Shown: positions 8,360-17,329 of the stretch, one piece after another | Layout: each line of letters opens with the position of its first letter | How positions within the stretch are numbered: position 1 is the first letter of the stretch | Assembly (NCBI RefSeq): GCF_000177195.2 | Contig: NC_015953.1 | Location: 1,736,001 to 1,800,000 of the forward strand | DNA from: Streptomyces sp. SirexAA-E | Lineage (GTDB): Bacteria; Actinomycetota; Actinomycetes; Streptomycetales; Streptomycetaceae | DNA length: 64,000 nt | Direction: 5' to 3' | Notes under the pieces: model-generated | Told to the model about the DNA's origin: nothing | What the model saw: only the letters and a program-made list of their open reading frames with translations | Databases searched by the model: none | Made by a program: the position numbers and the translations under genes

Positions 8360-9178
8360 TCACCACTCCAGGACCCAGGGCCGCCCGGTGGACGCGAAGT
8401 GCCCGACGTTGACGCACTCGGTGGCCCCGATCCGCATCCGGCGCACCAGCGGCTGGTGGACGTGGCCGAACACCGCGTACCTGGGGCGGGTGCGGTGGAT
8501 GGCGTCGAGCAGGGCACGGCTGCCGCGCTCGAAGCGGCGGGCCACCGTGTCGTACGTCAGCTCGGGCACCTCGGGCGGGATGTGCGAGCACAGGACGTCG
8601 ACCGGGCCGAGCGCCTCGACCTTGGCGGCGTACTCCTCGTCGCTGATCTCGTACGGCGTGTTCATGGGCGTCCGGAGACCGCCGCCGACGAAGCCGAAGA
8701 CACGGCCGCCGATCTCGACCCGCTCGCCGTCCAGCACCGTCGTACCGCGGCCGGCGTACTCGGGCCAGAGCGCGGGCACGTCGACGTTGCCGTAGGTGGC
8801 GTACGTGGGGGTGGGCATGGCGGCGAACATCTCGGCGTACTGCTTGCGTACGGCTCCCAGGATCGCCGCGTCGCGGTCGCGGCCGGCCCACAGCTCCCTG
8901 CCGAAGGCGCGCGCCTCCTCGAAGCGCCGGGCGGTGCGCAGCTCGACGATGCGGTCGGCGTTGGCCTCGCCGAACAGGTCGGGGAAGATGCCGCGCGAAT
9001 GGTCGGCGTAGTCGAGGAAGAGCACCAGGTCACCGAGGCAGACCAGGGCGTCCGCGCCGTCGCCGGCGCGTGCCAGCGCCGCCGTGTTGCCGTGGACGTC
9101 GCTCACCACGTGTACGCGCGTCCGGCGGGTGGCGGTCGCGTCCCGGCCCTGCACTTCGCTGCCTCGCATGGAGATCAC
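8360..9178 (-). CDS. Calcineurin-like metallophosphoesterase
   Basis: A 272-residue binuclear metal phosphoesterase. Ligand motifs in order are SDVHGN near residue 25, GDLVLF near residue 48, GNVDVP (in place of GNHE), SHIPPE and GHVHQP near the C-terminus. It is cytosolic and could act on protein phosphates or on nucleotides; the sequence does not decide. The GTG start at 9178 has GAGGAG seven bases away, which favours it over the ATG three codons later. It heads a same-direction series with the START-like and ATPase genes after a 117-base gap. Confidence 0.86.
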   Translation of the reverse strand: MISMRGSEVQGRDATATRRTRVHVVSDVHGNTAALARAGDGADALVCLGDLVLFLDYADHSRGIFPDLFGEANADRIVELRTARRFEEARAFGRELWAGRDRDAAILGAVRKQYAEMFAAMPTPTYATYGNVDVPALWPEYAGRGTTVLDGERVEIGGRVFGFVGGGLRTPMNTPYEISDEEYAAKVEALGPVDVLCSHIPPEVPELTYDTVARRFERGSRALLDAIHRTRPRYAVFGHVHQPLVRRMRIGATECVNVGHFASTGRPWVLEW

Positions 9179-9357
9179 CCTAGGTCTCCTCGCCCCTACC
9201 GGGTAGGGCCCGCCGGACCTGCGGTTACTTCCGGGTCGTCACACCGGTGCACTACTGTGCGCCGAAGGGTGGTGGATATGTGTGATGCATAAGACATCTG
9301 GCCGGACCCCCCTATCCGGAACCGCGTACCGGTGGGTAACGTCCGGGCAGTCCAGTC

Positions 9358-9377
9358 GTGCTCACCCCACTGAGCAC
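9358..9377. promoter_or_regulatory. Inverted repeat upstream of acyl-CoA ligase
   Basis: GTGCTCA and TGAGCAC (seven-base arms, six-base spacer) lie about 75 bases before the ligase start in a 271-base divergent gap. It could be an operator or a small hairpin. No regulator is assigned. Confidence 0.35.
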
Positions 9378-9449
9378 CTGCCAGTCTTGGACCGCTTCCG
9401 GTGCGTCACACAGAGCCGTGGAACCGGAGCCCGATGAGGAGCAGCAGTC

Positions 9450-11246
9450 TTGCGCGAGTTCAGCCTTCCGGCCCTGTACGAGGTCCCTACGGACGGCAAC
9501 CTGACGGATCTCATCCGCCGCAACGCCGCTCAGCATCCCGACGTCGCGGTCATGAGCCGCAAGGTCGCCGGCGCGTGGACCGACGTCACGGCCACCCAGT
9601 TCCTCGCCGAGGTCTCGAACACGGCGAAAGGGCTGATCGCGGCGGGCATCGAGCCCGGCGACCGGGTCGCCCTGATGTCCCGTACCCGTTTCGAGTGGGT
9701 GCTGCTGGACTTCGCCATCTGGAGCGCGGGCGCGGTCACCGTGCCGGTCTACGAGACCAGCTCCCCCGAGCAGGTGCAGTGGATCCTCGGTGACTCGGGC
9801 GCGGTTGCGGCGCTCGTGGAGAGCGACACCCACGCCGCGTCCGTCACGGCCGTGCGCGACCGGCTGCCGGACCTGCGCCATCTGTGGCAGATCGACAAGG
9901 GCGCCGTCGGGGAACTCGCCGAGGGCGGTGCCGGGGTCTCCGACGAGACGCTGGACCTGCGGATGCGCAGCGCCAAGGCCGACGACCCGGCCACCCTCGT
10001 CTACACCTCGGGCACCACCGGACGCCCCAAGGGCTGTGTGCTGACCCACCGCAGCTTCTTCGCGGAGTGCGGGAACGTGGTCGAGCGGCTGAAGCCGCTC
10101 TTCCGTACCGGCGAGTGCTCCGTACTGCTCTTCCTGCCGACCGCCCACGTCTTCGGACGGCTGGTCGAGGTCGCCTCCGTGATGGCGCCGATCCGTCTGG
10201 GCTGTGTGCCGGACATCAAGAACCTCACGGACGAACTCGCCTCCTTCCGGCCGACGCTGATCCTCGGCGTGCCCCGGGTCTTCGAGAAGGTCTACAACTC
10301 GGCGCGGGCCAAGGCGCAGGCAGACGGCAAGGGCAAGATCTTCGACCGGGCCGCCGCCACGGCGATCGCGTACAGCCGGGCGCTGGGCACGCCGCAGGGC
10401 CCCTCGTTCGGGCTGCGGGTCAAGCACAAGGTGTTCGACAAGCTGGTCTTCGGCAAGCTGCGGGCCGTTCTCGGCGGCCGCGGCGAGTACGCGATCTCCG
10501 GCGGCGCGCCGCTGGGCGAGCGCCTCGGCCACTTCTTCCGGGGCATCGGCTTCACGGTGCTGGAGGGATACGGCCTCACCGAGAGCTGCGCCGCCACCGC
10601 CTTCAACCCCTGGGACCGGCAGAAGATCGGCACGGTCGGTCAGCCGCTGCCCGGCTCGGTCGTGCGGATCGCCGACGACGGCGAGGTCCTGCTGCACGGC
10701 GAGCACCTGTTCACCGGGTACTGGCAGAACGAGGCGGCGACGGCCGAGGCGCTGGCCGACGGCTGGTTCCACACGGGCGACATCGGGACGCTCGACGAGG
10801 ACGGCTACCTGGCGATCACCGGCCGCAAGAAGGAGATCATCGTCACCGCGGGCGGCAAAAACGTCGCCCCGGCCGTCATCGAGGACCGCATCCGCGGGCA
10901 CGCGTTGGTCGCCGAGTGCATGGTGGTCGGCGACGGACGGCCGTTCGTCGGCGCGCTGATCACCCTGGACGAGGAGTTCCTCTCCCGCTGGGCCGAGGAG
11001 AACGGCAAGCCCGCCGGTTCGACGGCGGTCTCGCTGCGCGAGGACGCAGATCTGCTGGCCGAGGTGCAGCGGGCCGTGGACGACGGCAACGCCGCGGTGT
11101 CCAAGGCGGAGTCGGTCCGCAAGTTCCGTATCCTGGCCAGTCAGTTCACCGAGGAGGCGGGCCACATCACGCCCTCGCTGAAGCTGAAGCGCAACGTGGT
11201 CGCGAAGGACTTCGCCGACGAGGTCGAGTCGATCTACCGCGCCTGA
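9450..11246 (+). CDS. Long-chain fatty-acid--CoA ligase (AMP-binding family)
   Basis: A 598-residue adenylate-forming enzyme that activates fatty acids to acyl-CoA through acyl-AMP. Motifs: YTSGTTGRPKGCVLTH near residue 187 (P-loop A3), LPTAHVFGRL, the linker GYGLTESCA (A5), TGDIGTLDEDGYLAITGRKK (A7/A8) and the C-terminal lysine region SLKLKRN. It is cytosolic or peripheral to the membrane. The start is TTG, supported by GAGGAG eight bases upstream. A strong bidirectional terminator follows. It is transcribed divergently from the metallophosphoesterase gene, and the gap between holds an inverted repeat. Confidence 0.92.
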   Translation: MREFSLPALYEVPTDGNLTDLIRRNAAQHPDVAVMSRKVAGAWTDVTATQFLAEVSNTAKGLIAAGIEPGDRVALMSRTRFEWVLLDFAIWSAGAVTVPVYETSSPEQVQWILGDSGAVAALVESDTHAASVTAVRDRLPDLRHLWQIDKGAVGELAEGGAGVSDETLDLRMRSAKADDPATLVYTSGTTGRPKGCVLTHRSFFAECGNVVERLKPLFRTGECSVLLFLPTAHVFGRLVEVASVMAPIRLGCVPDIKNLTDELASFRPTLILGVPRVFEKVYNSARAKAQADGKGKIFDRAAATAIAYSRALGTPQGPSFGLRVKHKVFDKLVFGKLRAVLGGRGEYAISGGAPLGERLGHFFRGIGFTVLEGYGLTESCAATAFNPWDRQKIGTVGQPLPGSVVRIADDGEVLLHGEHLFTGYWQNEAATAEALADGWFHTGDIGTLDEDGYLAITGRKKEIIVTAGGKNVAPAVIEDRIRGHALVAECMVVGDGRPFVGALITLDEEFLSRWAEENGKPAGSTAVSLREDADLLAEVQRAVDDGNAAVSKAESVRKFRILASQFTEEAGHITPSLKLKRNVVAKDFADEVESIYRA

Positions 11247-11269
11247 GTGCGCACGGGGAGCGCAGACCG

Positions 11270-11306
11270 CCGAGGGGCCCGCACGGTTGCCGTGCGGGCC
11301 CCTCGG
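11270..11306. terminator. Bidirectional terminator
   Basis: A perfect 17-bp GC-rich stem with a three-base loop (TTG) between convergent acyl-CoA ligase and pimB genes. Confidence 0.9.
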
Positions 11307-11326
11307 CGTGGTCCTCGCTCATCCGC

Positions 11327-12469
11327 TCACAGCAGGGCCCGGAGCTTCTCCGCGAGCAGGTCCCAGCGCCACTTCTCCTCGACCCAGGCCCGGCCCCGCT
11401 CCCCCATCCGCCGGCGCAGCGCCGGGTCGCCGAGCAGGGTGACGATCCGGTCGGCGGTCTCCTCGGCCGATCCGCCGCGCACCACCCAGCCGGTCTCGCC
11501 GTCGAGCACCGCGTCGGGGGCGCCGCCTGAGTCGCCCGCCACCACGGGCAGCCCGGTCGCGGACGCCTCCAGGTACACGATGCCCAGGCCCTCCACGTCG
11601 AGCCCGCCGCGCCGGGTGCGGCAGGGCATGGCGAAGACGTCACCCGCGCCGTAGTGGGCGGGCAGCTCCTCCCAGGGCACCGCTCCGGTGAAGCGCACCG
11701 AGTCCTGGACCCCGGTCTCGGCGGCCAGCCGCTTCAGCCGCCCCGCGTAGGGGCCGCCGCCGACGACCAGCAGGACGGTGTCCGGCTCCCGCGCCAGGAT
11801 CGCGGGCATGGCGAGGATCAGGGTGTCCTGGCCCTTGCGCGGGACGAGCCGCGACACGCAGACCACCACGGGCCGGTCGGTGAGCCCGAGCCGGGCCCTG
11901 ACCTCGTCCCCGCCGGAGGCCGGGTGGAAGGTCTTCTCGTCGACCCCGGGCGGCAGCTGGACCATGCGGCCCGCGGCGGCCGGGGTGAGCGCGGCGGCGA
12001 TCCGGGACCGGGTGTACTCGCCGAGGTAGGTGAGGGTGTCGGTGCCCTCGCCGATGCGCCCCAGCAGCTGCCGGGAGGCGGGCAGCTGGGCCCAGCCGGC
12101 CTCGTGCCCGTGGGTGGTCGCGACGATCCGGCGCGCCCCGGCCCGGCGCAGCGCGGGAGCCATCAGCCCGAGCGGGGCCGCCGCGCCGAACCACACCGAG
12201 CCGCAGCCGTGTTCGCGCAGCAGCCGGACCGCCTGGCGGGTCGCCCCCGGAGTGGGCAGCAGCATCGTGGTGCGGTCGCGCACGACGGTGAAGGGCTGCT
12301 CGGCGTCGAAGGCGGCGGTGGCCCGGGCGCCCTCGGCCCCGCGCTTCCAGGTGGAGGCGTACACGACGAGCTGTGCCGGGTCCAGCCGCAGCGCCATGTT
12401 GTGCAGGAACGCCTGGATGCCGCCGGGGCGGGGCGGGAAGTCGTTGGTGACGATCAGGGTCTTGTCCAT
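11327..12469 (-). CDS. pimB: GT4 mannosyltransferase, PimB-like
   Basis: A 380-residue GT-B glycosyltransferase expected to add the second mannose from GDP-mannose to phosphatidyl-inositol monomannoside at the inner membrane face. The whole sequence follows the pattern I know from Corynebacterium PimB: VTNDFPPRPGGIQ at the N-terminus, VWFGAAAPLGLMA, STHGHEAGW-type block (TTHGHEAGWAQLPASRQ), SRLVPRKGQD with the nucleotide-binding Arg/Lys near residue 207, and the Glu-rich GGLDVEGLGIVYLEA (EX7E) near residue 288. The length equals the family's. The gene is divergent from the GT87 gene, 65 bases apart, which supports a lipoglycan pathway pair. Confidence 0.9.
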   Translation of the reverse strand: MDKTLIVTNDFPPRPGGIQAFLHNMALRLDPAQLVVYASTWKRGAEGARATAAFDAEQPFTVVRDRTTMLLPTPGATRQAVRLLREHGCGSVWFGAAAPLGLMAPALRRAGARRIVATTHGHEAGWAQLPASRQLLGRIGEGTDTLTYLGEYTRSRIAAALTPAAAGRMVQLPPGVDEKTFHPASGGDEVRARLGLTDRPVVVCVSRLVPRKGQDTLILAMPAILAREPDTVLLVVGGGPYAGRLKRLAAETGVQDSVRFTGAVPWEELPAHYGAGDVFAMPCRTRRGGLDVEGLGIVYLEASATGLPVVAGDSGGAPDAVLDGETGWVVRGGSAEETADRIVTLLGDPALRRRMGERGRAWVEEKWRWDLLAEKLRALL

Positions 12470-12534
12470 CGCCGCCGACAGTACCGGGCGCCCGCACGGC
12501 CCTGCCTGACGGCTCCCGCACAGGCCGGACCTGC

Positions 12535-13800
12535 ATGATGGCGTGCATGACGGTCAGGACAGGAGCGGTCGGCCGGGCCATGGCCCCGGTCGTGTGGGCG
12601 CTCACCCGGTCGGTGCTGATGCTCTGTGTGTTCAAGGTGTTCACGGTGCCGGGCCCGGACGTCACGGTCGACGTCTCGGTGATCTACCAGGGCTGGTACG
12701 AGGTGTTCCGCGCGGGTTCGTATCCGCTGGACGACGTCACCTGGCAGTACCCGCCCGCCGCCGCGCTCGCCGTGGCCTCCCCGGCGCTGCTGCCGTTCCT
12801 GGAGTACGCGTCGGCCTTCTTCGTGCTGGTCCTGCTCTGCGACGCGCTGGTGCTGGGCCTGCTGCTGTACGCGGCCAGGCGGCCCGGTGCCCGGCAGGCC
12901 GGTGCGTGGGTCTGGGTGGCGGGGGTGCCGCTGCTGGGCCCGACCGTGTACGCCCGGTACGACCTGATGGTCACGGCCGTGGCGGTCGCGGCGCTGCTGG
13001 CCGGGGTGCGCCGTCCGCGGGTGATGGGGGCGCTGGTCGCCTTCGGGACGCTGCTGAAGGTGTGGCCGGTGCTGCTGCTGGTGGGCACCGCCAAGGGCCG
13101 TGCGACGCGGCGCTCCTGGTCGGCGGCGGCGGTGGCCGCCGGGGTGCTCGCGCTGCTGGCGGCGGTGGCGCTGCCGGGCGCCTACGCGTTCCTGGCGTTC
13201 CAGCGGGACCGGGGACTGGAGATCGAGGCACCGGCGGCGCTCTTCTTCCACCTGGCACGGCAGTCCGGCTGGCCGGGCGGCATCGAACTGCGGTACGGCT
13301 CCATGGAGTTCACCGGTCCCCAGGTCGCGCTGGTGAGCACACTGGCGCTGTGGCTGAGCGTGCTCGCGTTCGGCTGGCTGCTGCTGTGGCGGCTGCGGGC
13401 AAAGGCGTTCGCGGTGCACACCACGGCGGACGCGGCGTTCACGGCGGTGCTGCTGTTCACCGCCACCAGCCGGGTCGTCAGCCCCCAGTACATGGTGTGG
13501 CTGGTCGGGATCGCGGCGGTGTGCCTGGTGTTCCGGGGCAGCCGGATGGTGCTGCCCGCCTGGCTGGTGCTGGTGGCCACCGGGGTGACGGTGCTGGAGT
13601 TCCCGCTGGGCTTCGCCCATGTCGTGGCGAGCGACGCGCAGGGCGTGGCCCTGCTCGCCGTACGCAACGGGCTGCTGATCGTGGCGACGGTGGCCGCCGG
13701 GTGGCGGCTGTGGCGGGACAGCGTCCCGGGCCGGGCCGAGGGGGCGGAGCGTCAGGTCACCCCAGCCGGTCGCGCAGATACTCCCGCCAGCGCGCCGTGA
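12535..13800 (+). CDS. GT87 family membrane mannosyltransferase
   Basis: A 421-residue polytopic membrane protein with about ten hydrophobic segments, of the GT-C type GT87 (alpha-1,2-mannosyltransferase-like, polyprenyl-phosphate-mannose dependent). The first external loop holds VDVSVIYQGWY with the acidic residue expected for catalysis, followed by TWQYPPAAAL (the YPP motif common in GT87). Cytosolic loops are Arg-rich. The start could be 12535 or the ATG twelve bases on; neither has a good ribosome-binding site. Its 3' end overlaps the convergent lipoprotein gene by 44 bases. Pairing with pimB suggests mannosylated envelope lipid assembly. Confidence 0.84.
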   Translation: MMACMTVRTGAVGRAMAPVVWALTRSVLMLCVFKVFTVPGPDVTVDVSVIYQGWYEVFRAGSYPLDDVTWQYPPAAALAVASPALLPFLEYASAFFVLVLLCDALVLGLLLYAARRPGARQAGAWVWVAGVPLLGPTVYARYDLMVTAVAVAALLAGVRRPRVMGALVAFGTLLKVWPVLLLVGTAKGRATRRSWSAAAVAAGVLALLAAVALPGAYAFLAFQRDRGLEIEAPAALFFHLARQSGWPGGIELRYGSMEFTGPQVALVSTLALWLSVLAFGWLLLWRLRAKAFAVHTTADAAFTAVLLFTATSRVVSPQYMVWLVGIAAVCLVFRGSRMVLPAWLVLVATGVTVLEFPLGFAHVVASDAQGVALLAVRNGLLIVATVAAGWRLWRDSVPGRAEGAERQVTPAGRADTPASAP

Positions 13801-15010
13801 AGTCCTCCGGGGTGGTGCCGAGCACGCTCTGCAGGGCGTGCTCCACCGCCCCGTCCCGTGTCGAACGGCCCCCGACGGCCCGGTAGAAGGCGATCAGCTC
13901 CTCCTCGCCCCATTCCTCGGCGATCAGCTCGCAGGCCAGCCAGCCGCCCTCGTACGCCCGCGCCAGTGCGGCCGCGTCCCCGCCGAAGCCGAAGTCCTCG
14001 TCGGCGGGCAGGCTCGCGGGGAGCTCGCCGCGCCGGACCGCGTCCGTCAGTTCGGGGGCGAGCTCCTGGGCACTGCGGGCCTCCTGCCGGTAGGCGGTGA
14101 AGTCGGCGAAGCCCTCGGAGAGCCAGACGGGCGTGGCGGCGGAGGTGTCGGCCCGGGTCGCCACGTGGGTGGTCTCGTGGGTGAGGACCACGCGCTGCCC
14201 GAACTCCCCGAGCATGCCGTACGCCTGCGGATTGACGATCACCCGGTCCGCCGGCCGCCGGCCGCTGCCCCCCACCTCGCCGGTGGTGACGGCGGCTATC
14301 CCCCGGTAGCTCGCCGCGGGCGAGTCGAGGAGGCCCGCCATGTCCTCCACCGACTCGGGGACGAGCACCACGACCTGCCGGTCCCAGGGCTCGGGCCAGG
14401 ACTCCCCGACGGCCGGGACGGCCCGGTCGGCGATGTCCGCGATCCGGCGCAGTTCCTGGGTGCGGCGTCCGACGCCCAGGACGAGGCTGTGCGCGCCCCG
14501 GACCACCTCGATGTCGCCCTGCTGCCAGAGCTGGTCGGGGGAGTCCTTCGCGGCCCGGTCGGCGGATATGTACCAGGGGCCGCCGGCGCCGTGGCGGACC
14601 AGCTCCACGGTGCGGGCCGAGGTCACCGGGGCGTCGTCGTACCCCTCGATCCGGTAGCGCAGTTCCACGTCGGCGGTGACCCGGTCCGCGCTCCGCCGGA
14701 TGACGTCCTTGACCCGGTAGGTCCACGACTCCAGCGGGACGTCGGCCAGGTTGCCCAGTTCGGTGCGCTGGGCCGTACGGAAGGACGCGGCCGCCGGGTC
14801 GACCGCGGCGAGGTACGCCTCGCTGTCGTGCGCCAGCACGGCGGCGGCGCGCCGGTCGAGGGTGGCGCCGACCTCCTGGGCGGTGGGCCCGGCGGGGGCC
14901 CGGGGGGAGGCGGCGCACCCGGAGGCGAGCAGCAGCCCGGCGATCACGGCACCCGCCGCGCGCCGTCCGCGGGTACGCTCCCGCCGCACGTCCTGCGTTC
15001 GAACAGCCAT
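13757..15010 (-). CDS. Lipoprotein with gluzincin (HETTH) peptidase-like domain
   Basis: A 417-residue exported lipoprotein. An Arg-rich N-region and hydrophobic stretch lead to the lipobox LASGC with Cys32. The middle resembles a nuclear-transport-factor-like fold (WTYRVKDVIRRSADRVTADVELRYRI, in two parts here). The C-terminal domain carries LTHETTHV with HETTH at about 278-282 and WLSEGFADF with the third zinc-ligand Glu about 16 residues later, the pattern of MA-clan peptidases. The substrate is unknown. TACGAT ends seven bases before the ATG, so it may be leaderless. It lies between the GT87 gene (convergent overlap) and the NlpC/P60 genes. Confidence 0.83.
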   Translation of the reverse strand: MAVRTQDVRRERTRGRRAAGAVIAGLLLASGCAASPRAPAGPTAQEVGATLDRRAAAVLAHDSEAYLAAVDPAAASFRTAQRTELGNLADVPLESWTYRVKDVIRRSADRVTADVELRYRIEGYDDAPVTSARTVELVRHGAGGPWYISADRAAKDSPDQLWQQGDIEVVRGAHSLVLGVGRRTQELRRIADIADRAVPAVGESWPEPWDRQVVVLVPESVEDMAGLLDSPAASYRGIAAVTTGEVGGSGRRPADRVIVNPQAYGMLGEFGQRVVLTHETTHVATRADTSAATPVWLSEGFADFTAYRQEARSAQELAPELTDAVRRGELPASLPADEDFGFGGDAAALARAYEGGWLACELIAEEWGEEELIAFYRAVGGRSTRDGAVEHALQSVLGTTPEDFTARWREYLRDRLG

Positions 15011-15017
15011 CCAGCCG

Positions 15018-15023
15018 ATCGTA
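15018..15023 (-). promoter_or_regulatory. Candidate -10 box of leaderless lipoprotein gene
   Basis: TACGAT on the minus strand, seven bases before the ATG at 15010. No Shine-Dalgarno sequence is seen. Confidence 0.45.
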
Positions 15024-15026
15024 CGG

Positions 15027-16046
15027 TCAGACGCGGGTGACCGAGGAGACGGGCATCATGCCGACGGGGTCGTAGCGCACCGGCGCTCCGGGGTGGGGAG
15101 CATGGATGACCTGCCCGTTTCCCGCGTAGACGGCGATGTGCGAGGCGTCGGCGCGGTAGGCGACGAGGTCCCCGGGCCGGGCCTCGGAGAGCGGCACCAC
15201 CCGCCCCGCGTACCGCTGGGCCTGCGAGGTCCGGGGCAGGCTCACCCCCGCCTGGGCGTAGGCCCACTGCGTCAGCCCTGAGCAGTCGAACGCCGTGGGG
15301 CCGTTGGCGCCCCACACGTAGGGGCGCCCCAGGGCACGCTGCGCGGCGCTCAGGGCGGCCATCGCCCGGGGGGAGCCGGCGCCGGGCCCGGCCGGGTCGG
15401 CGGTCCGGTCCCCGCGCGACGCGCGCCCCCTCGCCTCGCGGTCCTCGGCGGGCAGCGACTCCAGCAGCCGCCGGGCCCTGGCCAGCTTGTCCTCGACGGC
15501 CCTCTTGTGGCGGGCCACGGCCGTCCGCTCGCGTTCCAGCCCGGCGAGGGCGTGTCCGGCCTCGGCGCGGGTCCGGGCGATGGCCTGTTCCGCCCGGCGG
15601 AGTCTGCCGAGGAGCGCGGCACGGCGCTCGCCCTCCCGGTCCAGGAAGGCGGCCCGTTCCAGGTAGCTGTCCGGGTCCGAGGAGAGCAGCAGCTGGACGG
15701 AGGGGTCGATGCCCCCGGAGCGGTACTGGGCGCCCGCCATGGAGCCGAGGGCCGCCCGCATCCGGTTGACGTCCTCCTGGGCGCGGGCCGCCCGGTCCTG
15801 GGCGCGGTCCACCTCGCCGCGCAGCCGTCCCGCGTTCTCACGGGCCGCGTTGTACCGCTCGGTGGCCTGTTCGGCCTCGCCGTACAGCCGGTCGACCTCC
15901 GCCTCGGCGCTCGCGCGGGTGTCCTGCGGTCCCGCGTCCGCCGGTGCGGCCCCGAGGGTGGCCGCGGCGGTGGCCGCCGCGGCCGACAGGACGGTGGCCC
16001 GGACGGTCCGGCCCGGGCCGGGCCGGGTGGGGCGGCGATGCGACAC
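15027..16046 (-). CDS. NlpC/P60 peptidoglycan hydrolase with coiled-coil N-terminus (first paralogue)
   Basis: A ~339-residue secreted cell-wall endopeptidase. An Arg-rich N-terminus precedes the hydrophobic signal segment (TVLSAAAATAAATLGAAPADA). About 150 residues of coiled coil follow. The C-terminal NlpC/P60 domain has catalytic Cys in FDCSGLTQWAYAQAG, His in SHIAVYAG, and the polar third residue in IHAPHPG. Starts at GTG 16049 or 16046 are both possible behind GGAAAGGAG. The domain order and many blocks match the next gene, so the two are tandem paralogues; this copy is richer in Arg and Gly and has a longer linker. It has its own promoter-like sequence. Confidence 0.87.
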   Translation of the reverse strand: MSHRRPTRPGPGRTVRATVLSAAAATAAATLGAAPADAGPQDTRASAEAEVDRLYGEAEQATERYNAARENAGRLRGEVDRAQDRAARAQEDVNRMRAALGSMAGAQYRSGGIDPSVQLLLSSDPDSYLERAAFLDREGERRAALLGRLRRAEQAIARTRAEAGHALAGLERERTAVARHKRAVEDKLARARRLLESLPAEDREARGRASRGDRTADPAGPGAGSPRAMAALSAAQRALGRPYVWGANGPTAFDCSGLTQWAYAQAGVSLPRTSQAQRYAGRVVPLSEARPGDLVAYRADASHIAVYAGNGQVIHAPHPGAPVRYDPVGMMPVSSVTRV

Positions 16047-16144
16047 CACGGGTAGCCGCACTCCTTTCCGCTGTACGCAGATGTGCGCAGCCCCTGCCAC
16101 CCGGGACGGGCGGACCGACGACCGGGAGCTGCACGGCAGCGCAG

Positions 16145-16174
16145 ACAGTAACCGGACGGCTACACCGCGGCCAA
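16145..16174 (-). promoter_or_regulatory. Candidate promoter of first NlpC/P60 gene
   Basis: On the minus strand TTGGCC (16174-16169), an 18-base spacer and TACTGT (16150-16145). This would give a leader of about 92 bases before the GTG. Confidence 0.5.
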
Positions 16175-16211
16175 AGAGCGCGCCGGGGCGTACAGGGGGC
16201 ACGAACGGCGA

Positions 16212-16246
16212 CGCCCCGCCGGTGACCTGTGGTCTCCGGCGGGGCG
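16212..16246 (-). terminator. Terminator after second NlpC/P60 gene
   Basis: A perfect 11-bp stem (CGCCCCGCCGG and complement) with a 13-base loop, 40 bases beyond the stop at 16286. Confidence 0.75.
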
Positions 16247-16285
16247 GACGTCAGCGAGAGGCGTGGTGATTCGCCCGTTCGGGTG

Positions 16286-17311
16286 TCAGGGACGCACGCC
16301 GAACTGGAAGGTGCCCATGTAGTCCATCGACTCGTAGCGGACCACGGCGCCCGGCTTCGGGGCGTGCAGGATCTGGTTGTTGCCCGCGTAGAGGCCCACG
16401 TGCGAGGTGTTGTTGAAGAAGACCAGGTCACCCGGCTTGAGGGCGCTGCGGCCGACCCGGGGACCGTCGTTGATCTGGGTGTACGTGGTGCGGGTGAGCT
16501 GGACGCCGGCCTGGGCGTAGGCCCACTGCGTGAGGCCCGAGCAGTCGAAGGAGTTGGGGCCGGTGCCGCCGGAGACGTACGGCTTGCCCAGCTGGGTGGC
16601 GGCCGCGGAGAGGGCTGCCGCGCCGAGGGCGGAGGCGGGGACCTCGTTGCCCAGCTCGACCCGGTCGCCGGCGTCGCGGCTGGCGCGCTGCTCCTCCTGG
16701 GCGATCTTGTTGCGCTCGGCGACGGTGAGGGTGTTCAGCAGCGCACGGGCGTCGGCGAGCTTCGCCTGGTACTTCTTCTTGTTCGCGCTCAGCGTCTTGC
16801 GGACGTCGGCGAGGTCGTCGAGCTTGCTCTGCGCCTCCTGGCGCTGCTGCGCGAGGGCGCGCTGCTTCGCCTGGATCTTCTGCAGCGACTCGGCCTGCTT
16901 GGCCGTCAGCTGGTCGAGCGCGGAGGCCTGGTCGAGGAAGTCGTCGGGGTCCGAGGACAGGAGCAGCTGGACGGACGGGTCCAGACCGCCGGAGCGGTAC
17001 TGCGCGGTGGCGAGCGAACCCAGTTCGCCGCGCAGGGCGTTGAGCTCCTCCTGGCCGCGGGCGACCTTGTCCTGGATCGCGTCGACCTGCTTCTTGAGCT
17101 TGTCCTGCTGCTCCTCGGCGCCGTTCGCCTTCTCGGTGGCGACCTCGGCCTCGTGGTAGAGCTTGTCGACCTTCGCCTTGACCTCACTCTTGGTCGGCTT
17201 CGGGTCGGCGTGCGCGGCCTGGGACGTGAGAGCGACGGCTGCGGCGGCGGTTGCGGTGAGCACGGTCACGCGGGTGCGGCTCGGCTGCTTGGGACGACGG
17301 TGGGACGCCAC
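16286..17311 (-). CDS. NlpC/P60 peptidoglycan hydrolase with coiled-coil N-terminus (second paralogue)
   Basis: A 341-residue secreted endopeptidase. The signal peptide begins MASHRRPKQPSRTRVTVL and ends near AAHADP. Residues ~40-210 form a long coiled coil, with LDPSVQLLLSSDPDDFLDQ in common with its neighbour. The NlpC/P60 domain carries FDCSGLTQWAYAQAG, SHVGLYAG and ILHAPKPG (Cys-His-His type). It should cleave stem-peptide cross-links; the coiled coil may gate activity, as in RipA-like proteins. The GTG start has AAGGAG nine bases upstream. A sigma-70-type promoter and a ~120-base structured leader precede it. Better codon bias and a lysine-rich coiled coil suggest it is the main copy. 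Confidence 0.92.
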   Translation of the reverse strand: MASHRRPKQPSRTRVTVLTATAAAAVALTSQAAHADPKPTKSEVKAKVDKLYHEAEVATEKANGAEEQQDKLKKQVDAIQDKVARGQEELNALRGELGSLATAQYRSGGLDPSVQLLLSSDPDDFLDQASALDQLTAKQAESLQKIQAKQRALAQQRQEAQSKLDDLADVRKTLSANKKKYQAKLADARALLNTLTVAERNKIAQEEQRASRDAGDRVELGNEVPASALGAAALSAAATQLGKPYVSGGTGPNSFDCSGLTQWAYAQAGVQLTRTTYTQINDGPRVGRSALKPGDLVFFNNTSHVGLYAGNNQILHAPKPGAVVRYESMDYMGTFQFGVRP

Positions 17312-17329
17312 GAAGGCGAGCTCCTTCTT

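Noticed and set aside
13757..13800. Frameshift between GT87 and the facing lipoprotein gene
   Set aside because: Both products have complete, sensible C-termini; the 44-base overlap is simply convergent.
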